A stretch of 10,338 nt of DNA, from positions 1 to 10,338 of the forward strand of contig CAZNYG010000067.1 of NCBI GenBank assembly GCA_964577205.1, read 5' to 3'. This DNA comes from CAZNYG01 sp964577205 (GTDB lineage Bacteria; Elusimicrobiota; Endomicrobiia; Endomicrobiales; CAIRNS01). The notes under the pieces were generated by a model, which was given only the letters and a program-made list of their open reading frames with translations, was not told the origin of the DNA and did not search any database. Both the position numbers and the translations under genes were made by a program. Positions 1-6,943 of the stretch are shown here, one piece after another (within the stretch, counting starts at the first letter, position 1; each line of letters starts with the position of its first letter).

Positions 1-1130
1 CCCTTGTTCTCTGGCATTATACCAATGACGATCGCTGGGCGATATTCGCGGGCCTCATGTGCGGTTTCGCGGCCGGGGTCAAGTATACCGGCCTGCTTCC
101 ATGCGCCCTGCTCGCGCTGCTTATGCTGGCCATGAAAAGAAAGGCGCGGCCCGTCCTTCTTTTTTCCCTGACCGCGGGTATGACGTTCCTTCCCTGGCTG
201 GTTAAGAACGCGGTGCTTTTGCGCAACCCGGCCGCGCCGTGGGGGACTGGAGTGTTCACCCATTCCCTTGTCACGGCGGACGTCGCGGCGGGCTACCTGC
301 GGCACATACATTCGCATGGCACCCATGTAAAAACAGTAATTGACGCCCTTTTGCTTCCCTGGACGCTTACAGTGGAAGGATACCGTTTCGGCGGCGCTTA
401 CGATCTGCTGGGCCCGCTGTTCCTGCTTTTTATTCCCGGCTTGTTTTTGACCCGTAAAATAGATACAATAAGAAAAATAATCATAGCGTTTACGGTGCTT
501 TTTATCGTCGTCTGGTTCTTTAACGGCATGGTCATCCGTTTCCTTTTACCGGTACTTCCGTTCCTGTGCTGCATGGCGGCTCTGGGGTTCTCTTATATCT
601 ATCGCTCTAACAGGTTCGTCCGCGCGGCCGCCATGCTGTTCCTTTTGGCCGCGGCCCTTCACAATCTGCTGCTGTTCCACTGGACGCTGGCTTCAGCCGA
701 CCCGTATGCTCCCGTCCTGTCCGGTGAAAGCCGTTCAGCGTATCTCGTCAGAAAACTGAATTACTACATGATAACCGAGAACGGCGTCAACCTGCTGCCG
801 AAAGATAGCTCCGTCCTCTTTTTCGGAGAGACGAGGTCTTATTACGCGCCACCCCAATGCACTGTGCCGACGGTTTTTGACCGTCACCCTCTGGTGGAAG
901 AAGCGAACCGTTCATCGTCACCCGACGAGCTCGCGCGGTCGCTGCGCGCGAAAGGGTTTACCCATTTAATGGTGAACGATTACGAGGCCAGGCGGCTGGG
1001 CATCGAAACCGCTTTTACTCCGCTCGGCAGAAAGAACACGGACGCGCTCCGCGACAGCCGCGCGCTGCTTCTGGTCCGCGACCGGTATTGCGCGCTGTAC
1101 GAACTGCCGGAATCAAAGGATATTCGATGA
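1..1130 (+). CDS. GT39/ArnT-like membrane glycosyltransferase, 3' part only
   Basis: The reading frame is already open at base 3 and runs to TGA at 1128-1130, giving 375 residues, so the true start lies upstream. The Met at 57 is internal: the codons before it continue a typical loop-plus-helix pattern (HYTNDDRW, then a membrane segment). About six hydrophobic segments are visible (near 42-150, 153-200, 400-455, 465-530, 535-600 and 625-680). Between the first two and the next sits a PWLVKN...NPAAPW loop (about 195-242), a pattern common in GT-C glycosyltransferases of the GT39/PMT/ArnT group. A soluble C-terminal domain follows (about 770-1127) with a predicted alternating strand-helix pattern. 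Family members transfer sugars from polyprenyl-phosphate donors on the outer face of the cytoplasmic membrane. The catalytic N-terminal acidic loop is outside the window, so donor and acceptor cannot be judged. The stop overlaps the next gene's ATG (ATGA), indicating translational coupling within a surface-glycan operon. Confidence 0.72.
   Translation, partial: LVLWHYTNDDRWAIFAGLMCGFAAGVKYTGLLPCALLALLMLAMKRKARPVLLFSLTAGMTFLPWLVKNAVLLRNPAAPWGTGVFTHSLVTADVAAGYLRHIHSHGTHVKTVIDALLLPWTLTVEGYRFGGAYDLLGPLFLLFIPGLFLTRKIDTIRKIIIAFTVLFIVVWFFNGMVIRFLLPVLPFLCCMAALGFSYIYRSNRFVRAAAMLFLLAAALHNLLLFHWTLASADPYAPVLSGESRSAYLVRKLNYYMITENGVNLLPKDSSVLFFGETRSYYAPPQCTVPTVFDRHPLVEEANRSSSPDELARSLRAKGFTHLMVNDYEARRLGIETAFTPLGRKNTDALRDSRALLLVRDRYCALYELPESKDIR
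1115..1120 (+). promoter_or_regulatory. Ribosome binding site fixing the start of the sugar-1-phosphate transferase
   Basis: AAAGGA lies 6 nt before the ATG at 1127 and inside the upstream coding sequence. It supports the ATGA-overlap start rather than the TTG at 1088, which would add 13 residues unlike the family N-terminus. Confidence 0.6.
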
Positions 1131-2170
1131 TCCTCTCATCCCTTTCAAACACGTCACTTTACCTTGTCACTTTCGTGGTCTCGCTCGCCACGGCTCTTAT
1201 GCTTACGCCGCTGTGCCGTTTGATCGCGGTGAAGCTGAACATCCTCGATCATCCTCATTCCGAGATAAAAACGCACCGCGCCCCCGTGCCGTACCTTGGC
1301 GGACTGGCGATATGGGGCGCGTGGGCGGCCAGCCTCTTCTTCATCCGTTCCTTCACTAATTTCCCTACGGGAACGCTGCGGAGCCTCAGGGGCGTACTGA
1401 TCGGCAGCCTGATAATGCTGTCCCTCGGCCTTGTGGACGACGTCGTCCCGCGCGGGCTTGGATTCAAGAATAAGTTCTTTTTTCAGACGGCCGCGGCGCT
1501 GCTTGTCCTCGCTTTTGGCATCCGCCTGCATTTCATCAGCCCGCTTTTCATGGCGTTGATCCTGAGCATCCTGTGGATCATCGGCATAACGAACGCGTTC
1601 AACATCATCGATATCATGGACGGGCTTTCGAGCGGGATCGCCGTCATCGCCAGCCTTGCTTTCCTTTTCATAGCGCTCCCTTCGGAACAGATCTTCGTGA
1701 ACTTCTGCGCGGCCGCCCTCGCGGGCGCGTGCCTGGGTTTCATGCCCTTCAACCTGTCCAGGCGCTTCAGGATATTCATGGGCGATACCGGCAGCCTGCC
1801 GACCGGTTTCATCCTCGCGTCGATCGCGATTGGCACATCCTATACGACAGCGAACGACATCGGGCTTTTCGCGCCGCTCCTTATCCTGGCAGTACCTCTT
1901 TATGACACCATGCTGGTCATGTTCCTGCGCTGGAGAAGAGGCATGTCGCCGTTTTTGGGAAGCAAGGACCATTTCGCCCTGCGGCTGGAGATGATGGGCT
2001 TTTCCCGCGGACAGATCCTCGCCCTGTCTTTCGGCGTAAGCGCTCTGCTGTCTTTCGGGGCTTTCCTCGTCACGAGGCTTCCGCTCCCGTACGCCATCTC
2101 TCTGTTCATCCTGATATTCTTCTTCGCCCTCTGGATCAGCTCCCGTCTCAGCCAGGTGAAGATCGACTAA
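1127..2170 (+). CDS. WecA/TagO/MraY-family polyprenyl-phosphate sugar-1-phosphate transferase
   Basis: This 347-residue polytopic membrane protein is predicted to transfer a HexNAc-1-phosphate from a UDP-sugar to undecaprenyl phosphate, the first step of lipid-linked glycan synthesis at the inner membrane. Family motifs appear in order: DHPHSEIKTHRAPVPYLGG (residues 41-59, cytoplasmic loop 1), VDD at 103-105 (Mg-binding aspartates), NAFNIIDIMDGLSSG at 156-170 (N159, D162, D165), FMGDTGSLPTG at 217-227 (D220), and a late loop with KDHFALRL at 280-287. Length and about ten hydrophobic segments fit the family. The late loop keeps only the first His (H282) of the HxHH signature of WecA and TagO. 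The start at 1127 overlaps the upstream stop by 4 nt and has AAAGGA 6 nt before it. The downstream gene begins 8 nt after the stop. The neighbours are glycosyltransferases, so priming of an exported polysaccharide or O-antigen-like glycan fits better than the MraY role in peptidoglycan. The exact sugar is unknown. Confidence 0.9.
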   Translation: MILSSLSNTSLYLVTFVVSLATALMLTPLCRLIAVKLNILDHPHSEIKTHRAPVPYLGGLAIWGAWAASLFFIRSFTNFPTGTLRSLRGVLIGSLIMLSLGLVDDVVPRGLGFKNKFFFQTAAALLVLAFGIRLHFISPLFMALILSILWIIGITNAFNIIDIMDGLSSGIAVIASLAFLFIALPSEQIFVNFCAAALAGACLGFMPFNLSRRFRIFMGDTGSLPTGFILASIAIGTSYTTANDIGLFAPLLILAVPLYDTMLVMFLRWRRGMSPFLGSKDHFALRLEMMGFSRGQILALSFGVSALLSFGAFLVTRLPLPYAISLFILIFFFALWISSRLSQVKID

Positions 2171-2177
2171 GGTACTT

Positions 2178-3482
2178 ATGTCTGAAACCATCATAATCGG
2201 CGCGGGCTTGTCCGGCCTTACCTGTGCCCGTTACCTCAAAGGCTCCTGCCGGATAATTGAACGAGAGGCCGTGCCCGGAGGCCTGTGCACATCCGTCGCG
2301 CAGGACGGCTTCGTGTTCGATCACTCCGGACATTTCCTGCATCTGCACACTCCGGAAGGCACACGGATGGTGCGGGGCCTGCTGGGGAAAAACATCCTGA
2401 ACGTAAACCGCGAAGCCGCGATACACGCGTTCGATTCCCGCGTCCCTTATCCTTTCCAGGCAAGCCTTTACTACCTCCCGAAAAAGGTCCGCGAGGAATG
2501 CCTTTCCAGCTTCATTAAGGCCGCGCGGACAAGACAGAGAAAACGCTACCCGGACCTCCTTTCCTGGTCAAAAGCCGTATTCGGGGCCGGGATCACCCGT
2601 TATTTCATGCGCCCGTATAACGAAAAACTCTGGACGGTTCCCGCGCGCGCCATGACCACCGGATGGACCGGCGCATTCGTTCCGCGCCCTTCTCTCCGGG
2701 ATATCAAAAGAGGGGCGGAGCAGCCGCAGGACAAGCGTTTCGGCTATAACGCCGCGTTCATTTATCCCGCCCGCGGCGGCATACGGAGCCTGATCGCTCC
2801 GCTGGAAAGATCCGTCCGGAATATCGAGTACGGTACCGCGTGCCGTTCGATCGACCCGCGGGCGCGGCTCGTAACGCTCGATGACGGACGAAGATTCTCC
2901 TATGAACGGCTCGTCTCGACACAACCCCTGCCCGATCTGCTCGATCAGATACAGGGCCTGCCCGCCGCGGTCCGTGCCGCCCGCGAAAAACTGGCGTGGA
3001 ACTCCGTTTCCTGTCTGAACATCGGTTTCATGCCGAAGGCCCCTTCAGCGCCGGCGGCCGGCGGATGTCACTGGATATATTTTCCGGAAAAGCGATACGT
3101 GTTCTACCGGGCCGGGGTCTATACCAACGTTTCGCCCGCCATGGCTCCAGGGGGGTGCGCGTCCCTTTATGTCGAGACGAGTTCCCGCCCGGGGAAAAGG
3201 ATCACCGCCGGCGCGTTGCGTTCCCGCGTGCTTTCTGATCTCCGCGCGGCGGGTATCCTCAAAAAAGGCGATAAGATCGTCACGATAAAGGAACTCTTCA
3301 TGCCCTGCGCCTATGTCATTTTCGACCACCACCGCGACGCGGCGCTCAAGGCCATCAGGCCGTGGCTGGAGAAGAACGGGATCTTCTCGATCGGCCGTTA
3401 CGGCGCCTGGGAATACTCTTTCATGGAAAAGAACATGCTCGACGCCAAAGCCCTGGCCGAACGCCTTAATGACAGTGAGTAA
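2178..3482 (+). CDS. FAD-dependent oxidoreductase, UDP-galactopyranose mutase/amine oxidase-like
   Basis: A 434-residue soluble protein. The N-terminal Rossmann dinucleotide-binding motif is clear: IIIGAGLSGL (5-14), an acidic strand end IIEREAVPGGL (26-36), and DHSGHFLH (48-55). The segment PYNEKLW (about residues 148-154) and the C-terminal IGRYGAWEYSFMEKNMLDA (about 405-423) are typical of the NAD(P)/FAD amine-oxidase-like superfamily that includes UDP-galactopyranose mutase and protoporphyrinogen oxidase. In surface-glycan clusters such proteins are usually annotated only as FAD-dependent oxidoreductases. Its position between a lipid-carrier sugar-1-phosphate transferase and a GT4 enzyme suggests it acts on a nucleotide sugar or lipid-linked sugar, but the substrate cannot be read from sequence. 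The ATG at 2178 has TAAGG (2168-2172), overlapping the previous stop, as its ribosome binding site. The last two codons before the stop (AGT GAG TAA) lie inside a repeat element, so the element supplies the stop codon and perhaps the final residues. Confidence 0.82.
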   Translation: MSETIIIGAGLSGLTCARYLKGSCRIIEREAVPGGLCTSVAQDGFVFDHSGHFLHLHTPEGTRMVRGLLGKNILNVNREAAIHAFDSRVPYPFQASLYYLPKKVREECLSSFIKAARTRQRKRYPDLLSWSKAVFGAGITRYFMRPYNEKLWTVPARAMTTGWTGAFVPRPSLRDIKRGAEQPQDKRFGYNAAFIYPARGGIRSLIAPLERSVRNIEYGTACRSIDPRARLVTLDDGRRFSYERLVSTQPLPDLLDQIQGLPAAVRAAREKLAWNSVSCLNIGFMPKAPSAPAAGGCHWIYFPEKRYVFYRAGVYTNVSPAMAPGGCASLYVETSSRPGKRITAGALRSRVLSDLRAAGILKKGDKIVTIKELFMPCAYVIFDHHRDAALKAIRPWLEKNGIFSIGRYGAWEYSFMEKNMLDAKALAERLNDSE

Positions 3483-3555
3483 GGAACGGAAAATACGCCG
3501 GAGCAGCTTTGTCAGTATTGGAGAACAACGGCAGTATAGGACAACTTTACTCACT
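3474..3555. repeat. Hairpin repeat at gene junction, GTGAGTAAG family, copy 1
   Basis: AGTGAGTAA (3474-3482) is exactly complementary to TTACTCACT (3547-3555). An inner stem follows: ATAC 3493-3496 with GTAT 3534-3537, and GCCG 3497-3500 with CGGC 3529-3532, with one bulged base at 3533. The loop contains one half of an imperfect direct repeat (CAGTATTGGAGAACAAC 3513-3529 and CAGTATAGGACAAC 3532-3545). The element covers the stop codon of the FAD oxidoreductase and fills nearly all of the 83-bp gap before the GT4 gene. It shares GAGTAAGGAAC (3477-3487) with copies at 6966-6976 and 7458-7468. No transposase is present. It could be a MITE-like insertion or an RNA processing or stability element. 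Confidence 0.7.
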
Positions 3556-3565
3556 ATTTGGAACC

Positions 3566-4717
3566 ATGATAAAAGTCTGTCACATCATCACCAAACTTGA
3601 ACTGGGCGGCGCCCAGCAGAACACGCTCTTCACCGTGTCCCATCTTGACCGCGATCAGTTTTCACCCGTGCTTATCACCGGCAGAGGGGGAATACTGGAC
3701 GCGGAAGCCGCAAAGATGCAGGGGGTCAAGATCTACTTTACCGGTTCGGTCATACGGGATATCCGCCCGTGGAAAGATCTGACGGCTTTTCTGGAGATCT
3801 ATAGAATACTCAAAACGGAACGCCCTGCCATTGTCCATACCCATTCTTCCAAAGCGGGGATCCTCGGCCGATGGGCTGCCTGGTTCGCCGGGGTTCCTGT
3901 CATTATCCACACGATCCATGGATTCGGTTTTAACGATTTTCAACCCTGGCCACTGCGCTTCCTGCTGATACTTATCGAGAAACTGACCTCCCCGGTCACT
4001 GATCGCTTCGTCGTCGTGACCACTGAAGACCGTAAGAAAGGCCTTCATTACGGGATCGGAGATCCTGACCGTTATACCGTGATCCGCAGCGGGATCGATA
4101 CTTCTCTGTACAAAAGCGCGTTCGATGGAGCCGGTGATCTCCGCGCGTCACTGGGGATCGCCGCGGGCCTTAAAATAGTTACGACCATAGGCGCGTTCAA
4201 ACCGCAGAAGAACCTTGCCGATTTTCTCGGCATTGCCCGCGGGGTACTCGACAAAGCGCCCGACACCCGTTTCCTCCTGGTCGGAGACGGCGGACAACGC
4301 CCGATCCTTGAAGCACGGCGCGCGCAACTGCGACTGGAGGGCTCTGTCGTTTTTCTCGGCTGGCGCCGCGATATTCCCGCGGTCCTTGCGATAACGGATG
4401 TTTTTGTCATGACATCGCTGTGGGAAGGGCTGCCGCGTTCCATCCTCGAAGCCATGTGCGCGGCAAAACCGGTGGTCGCAAACGCGGTTGATGGAGTGCG
4501 GGAGATCATCAGGGAAGGGGAAACAGGATACCTCATCGCGCCTCACGACCTTGACGCAATGGCCGCGCGCGTCATTTCGATCCTGGAGACTCCCGCTCTT
4601 GCCGCGAAACTGGGTGAAAACGCGCGCCGGATAATTACCGGGGAATATGACCTGTACCACATGGTCCGCCAGCAGGAAGAAATGTACCTTAAGGAAACAA
4701 AACGGGGGAATAAATGA
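3566..4717 (+). CDS. GT4-family glycosyltransferase (GT-B fold)
   Basis: A 383-residue cytoplasmic or membrane-associated retaining glycosyltransferase. Visible landmarks are the N-terminal HIITKLELGGAQQNT (6-20), the acceptor-domain segment HTHSSKAGILGRWAA (91-105), HTIHGFGF (115-122), and the linker IRSGIDTSLY. The donor domain holds GAFKPQKNL (209-217), LLVGDG and the EX7E motif with E287 and E295 in LWEGLPRSILEAM, which binds the nucleotide-sugar donor in this family. The ATG at 3566 is chosen because the family N-terminus begins there. The alternative TTG at 3509 would add 19 residues that lie within the hairpin repeat and resemble nothing in the family. The ribosome binding site for 3566 is weak (TTGGAA). 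The gene probably adds a sugar to the lipid-linked chain started by the product of the gene at 1127. Its stop overlaps the next start (ATGA). Sugar specificity is unknown. Confidence 0.9.
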   Translation: MIKVCHIITKLELGGAQQNTLFTVSHLDRDQFSPVLITGRGGILDAEAAKMQGVKIYFTGSVIRDIRPWKDLTAFLEIYRILKTERPAIVHTHSSKAGILGRWAAWFAGVPVIIHTIHGFGFNDFQPWPLRFLLILIEKLTSPVTDRFVVVTTEDRKKGLHYGIGDPDRYTVIRSGIDTSLYKSAFDGAGDLRASLGIAAGLKIVTTIGAFKPQKNLADFLGIARGVLDKAPDTRFLLVGDGGQRPILEARRAQLRLEGSVVFLGWRRDIPAVLAITDVFVMTSLWEGLPRSILEAMCAAKPVVANAVDGVREIIREGETGYLIAPHDLDAMAARVISILETPALAAKLGENARRIITGEYDLYHMVRQQEEMYLKETKRGNK

Positions 4718-5694
4718 TCGGATCACGATTTGATGCCTGTAGAGCAATTCTGTTGCCTCTCTTCTTTTTTCTTACAGGGCTGAGCGCCTGTTTTTCTCCA
4801 GTTCAGCACGTATCCGTACGGAAACCGCAGATAATCCGGGAAAAAAGCTTTGGCCTCACGAACCCCATCCTGGATTTTGAGGTTTTTGAAGAAGTGCAGG
4901 AAACCGCGTTAATACGCAAGAAGATCGGGCGGATAGTGGATGCCGCCATCCATGAAGGAAAGGCCTCCCATATTTCATTCTACTTCAGAGATCTGAACAA
5001 CGGCCCCTGGATCGGGATCAACGAAAAAGATGAGTTCAACCCGGCCAGTCTTCTTAAGGTGCCCGTCATGATGTCCTGTTTCAAACGGGAGGAAGAAGAA
5101 CCGGGTTTTATTAATCGGACGGTAAAGTATGATCCGATCGACAACAGGGATATCGTCCCCATTATCGTACCGCCGCACACGCTTACCCCAGGCGAATACA
5201 CGATCGATGAGGTACTCAGTTCCATGATCCGCTATTCCGACAACAACGCCGCGGTGTTCCTGCTGCATTTACTGGGCGACGAAAGCGTCAACCGGACGTA
5301 CCTCGACTTGAACCTTCACGATCTCAGTTCAGCGAAAACGGAATATATGATAACCGTCAAGGATTATGCCTCGTTTTTCCGCATTCTTTATAACTCTTCA
5401 TACCTCAGCCGCCGCCATTCTGAAAAGGCTCTCGCGTACCTCACCCAAACGTCTTTTTCGGAAGGTATCGTGGCCGGCATTCCCGTGGGAATAACGGTCG
5501 CCCACAAATTCGGCGAACGGGAATTCAGCAACGCCCGCCAGCTGCATGACTGCGGTATCGTCTATTATCCCGGCCATCCGTATCTTATCTGTATCATGAG
5601 CAGGGGTGAATCGCTGGAGGAAATGGCAACGGTGATCCGGCGGATCTCCGCCGCAACGTACGAGGAAGTCGACCGCCAGTTCCGCACCCGCTGA
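4714..5694 (+). CDS. Lipoprotein serine hydrolase, class A beta-lactamase-like fold
   Basis: A 326-residue protein with a lipoprotein-type signal: charged N-end, hydrophobic core (11-22) and lipobox LSAC with the lipidated Cys at 26. The mature enzyme has the class A beta-lactamase-like (PF13354-type) active-site set: SLLK at 112-115 (nucleophile S112, base K115), YSDNN at 174-178, and HKFGE at 264-268 in the place of the KTG box, followed by HDCGIVYYPGHPYLICIM, typical of this fold. No clear omega-loop ExxLN motif is seen between SDN and KFG. Penicillin hydrolysis is therefore not predicted, and a peptidase or peptidoglycan-related role in the periplasm or at the outer face is more likely. 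The start overlaps the GT4 stop by 4 nt and has GGGGGAA just upstream. It ends the glycan block; a possible weak stem (ACCCC 5712-5716 with GGGGT 5737-5741) follows but is not a convincing terminator. Confidence 0.83.
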   Translation: MIGSRFDACRAILLPLFFFLTGLSACFSPVQHVSVRKPQIIREKSFGLTNPILDFEVFEEVQETALIRKKIGRIVDAAIHEGKASHISFYFRDLNNGPWIGINEKDEFNPASLLKVPVMMSCFKREEEEPGFINRTVKYDPIDNRDIVPIIVPPHTLTPGEYTIDEVLSSMIRYSDNNAAVFLLHLLGDESVNRTYLDLNLHDLSSAKTEYMITVKDYASFFRILYNSSYLSRRHSEKALAYLTQTSFSEGIVAGIPVGITVAHKFGEREFSNARQLHDCGIVYYPGHPYLICIMSRGESLEEMATVIRRISAATYEEVDRQFRTR

Positions 5695-5743
5695 CCGGAA
5701 CTGTTCCCGAGACCCCGGCATGGAACCTCATTGAATGGGGTGT

Positions 5744-5772
5744 TTGACATTCAGGGGCGTTTAAAGTAGAAT
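5744..5772 (+). promoter_or_regulatory. Sigma70-type promoter for the isocitrate dehydrogenase gene
   Basis: TTGACA at 5744-5749, a 17-nt spacer, and TAGAAT at 5767-5772 (one mismatch to TATAAT). It lies in the 193-bp gap between a stop codon and the next gene, with the expected transcription start near 5779. The transcript would begin just before the AT-rich hairpin. Confidence 0.75.
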
Positions 5773-5795
5773 AAATAACTGTATTTCAGATCGCT

Positions 5796-5864
5796 AATTT
5801 CAAATTGCAAATTGGACGCATAATGCTTTTTCACCGGCAGCCGTTCAATTTGAAATTTGAAATT
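5796..5864. repeat. AT-rich inverted repeat / leader hairpin before icd
   Basis: AATTTCAAATTGCAAATTG (5796-5814) pairs with CAATTTGAAATTTGAAATT (5846-5864) over 19 positions with one mismatch (G5807/A5853). In RNA the stem can continue by a G-U pair (5815/5845) and three Watson-Crick pairs (5816-5818 with 5842-5844), leaving a 23-nt loop. Each arm is itself built of repeated AAATTT-like units. The composition is far more AT-rich than the surrounding genes. It lies in the predicted 5' leader, is followed by TTATTTT, and ends 9 nt before the ribosome binding site. Insertion element, attenuator and RNA stabiliser are all possible. Confidence 0.72.
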
Positions 5865-5873
5865 TTATTTTGC

Positions 5874-5880
5874 AAGGAGA
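5874..5880 (+). promoter_or_regulatory. Ribosome binding site of icd
   Basis: AAGGAGA lies 7-8 nt before the ATG at 5888. It settles the start there, because an upstream in-frame TTG at 5870 would place this site inside the coding sequence. Confidence 0.8.
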
Positions 5881-5887
5881 CACTATA

Positions 5888-6943
5888 ATGGCAAAATATA
5901 TCGTTACCCTGATACCCGGAGACGGAACAGGCCCCGAGATAGTTGAAGCGACACGCCGCGTCGTCGAAGCGACCGGTGTCGGCATTGACTGGGAAGTGGC
6001 TGAAGCCGGTTCGGACGTCATGGAAAAATACGGAACGCCGCTGCCGGTATCCACGCTTGCGTCGGTCCGTAAGAACAAGGTCGCGCTGAAAGGGCCCATT
6101 ACCACTCCTATAGGTACGGGATTCCGCTCTGTCAACGTCGCGATCCGAAAGGAACTGGACCTGTTTGCCTGCCTGCGCCCCTGCAGGATCTATCCCGGGG
6201 TCTCCACGCGCTTTCAGAACGTCGATCTCGTGGTCGTGCGCGAAAACACCGAGGATCTTTACGCGGGCGTCGAGTTCGCCCCGGACTCCGAAGAAGCAAA
6301 AAAAATAATCGAACTTTCCAAAAATATGATACGGCCGCAGTCGGCTATTTCCATAAAACCTATATCGAAGTTCGGCAGCGAACGCATCGTGCGGTTCGCG
6401 TTTGAATATGCCGTAGCTCACGGGCGCAAAAAGGTCACCGCGGTCGCCAAAGCGAACATTATGAAGTTCACGGACGGGCTTTTTTATGAAACCGCCCGCG
6501 AAGTGGCAAAGGAATTCGAGGGGAAAATAGCCTACGAAGAGCGCCTTATCGACAATATGTGCATGCAGCTGGTCCAGAAACCGGAACTGTACGATGTCAT
6601 CGCGCTGCCGAACCTGTACGGCGACATCCTTTCGGATCTATGCGCCGGGCTGGTCGGCGGGTTGGGAGTGGCGCCGGGAGCGAATTTCGGCAAAGACTGC
6701 GCCGTTTTTGAAGCGGTCCACGGTTCCGCGCCAAAGTACAAAGGAATGAACAAGGTTAACCCGACCGCGCTCATCCTTTCGGCCAGGCTTATGCTGGAGC
6801 ACCTGGGAGAGAAAGAAGCTTCGGCCCGGCTTGAAAAAGCCGTCTCAGACGTTATCCGTGAAAAAACGAAAGTCACCTACGATATGGGCGGGACCGCCGG
6901 CACCAGCGGCATGGCGGACGCGATGATAGATAAGTTGAAGTGA
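5888..6943 (+). CDS. icd: Isocitrate dehydrogenase, short homodimer-type (NAD or NADP)
   Basis: A 351-residue cytosolic beta-decarboxylating dehydrogenase, predicted to convert isocitrate to 2-oxoglutarate. The N-terminus has LIPGDGTGPEI (8-18). Substrate residues are visible in GFRSVNVAIRKELDLFACLRP (S81, N83, R87, R97), VVRENTEDLYAG (R118, Y125), AKAN (K188), D222, and NLYGDILSD (D246, D250). The R-S-V-N and RENTEDLYAG patterns favour isocitrate over isopropylmalate; homoisocitrate is the main alternative. The length matches the short, mostly NAD-linked enzymes rather than the E. coli-type NADP enzyme of about 416 residues. However, the coenzyme loop reads HGSAPKYKGMNKVNP (278-292) with K283 and Y284, and Y331 is also present. 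These match E. coli NADP determinants, so coenzyme choice is open. The gene has its own promoter and a strong ribosome binding site. The TGA stop is the first codon of a tandem repeat that leads to ndk. Confidence 0.9.
   Translation: MAKYIVTLIPGDGTGPEIVEATRRVVEATGVGIDWEVAEAGSDVMEKYGTPLPVSTLASVRKNKVALKGPITTPIGTGFRSVNVAIRKELDLFACLRPCRIYPGVSTRFQNVDLVVVRENTEDLYAGVEFAPDSEEAKKIIELSKNMIRPQSAISIKPISKFGSERIVRFAFEYAVAHGRKKVTAVAKANIMKFTDGLFYETAREVAKEFEGKIAYEERLIDNMCMQLVQKPELYDVIALPNLYGDILSDLCAGLVGGLGVAPGANFGKDCAVFEAVHGSAPKYKGMNKVNPTALILSARLMLEHLGEKEASARLEKAVSDVIREKTKVTYDMGGTAGTSGMADAMIDKLK

Noticed and set aside
1154..2194. A 346-codon open frame on the minus strand, opposite the sugar-1-phosphate transferase
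   Set aside because: It is highly charged and low in complexity and lies fully antisense to a clear membrane-protein gene. It is a by-product of the GC-rich codon use of the real gene.
3509..3540. Possible promoter TTGTCA ... TATAGG before the GT4 gene
   Set aside because: The spacing is 20 nt and both boxes are imperfect; the bases are better explained by the hairpin and its direct repeat.
3509..3565. TTG at 3509 as the start of the GT4 gene
   Set aside because: It lies inside the hairpin repeat, has no good ribosome binding site, and adds 19 residues before the normal family N-terminus.
5697..5741. Terminator after the serine hydrolase gene
   Set aside because: The stem is only ACCCC/GGGGT with a 20-nt loop, and it is followed by GTTTGA rather than a T run. 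Termination is expected here but not shown.
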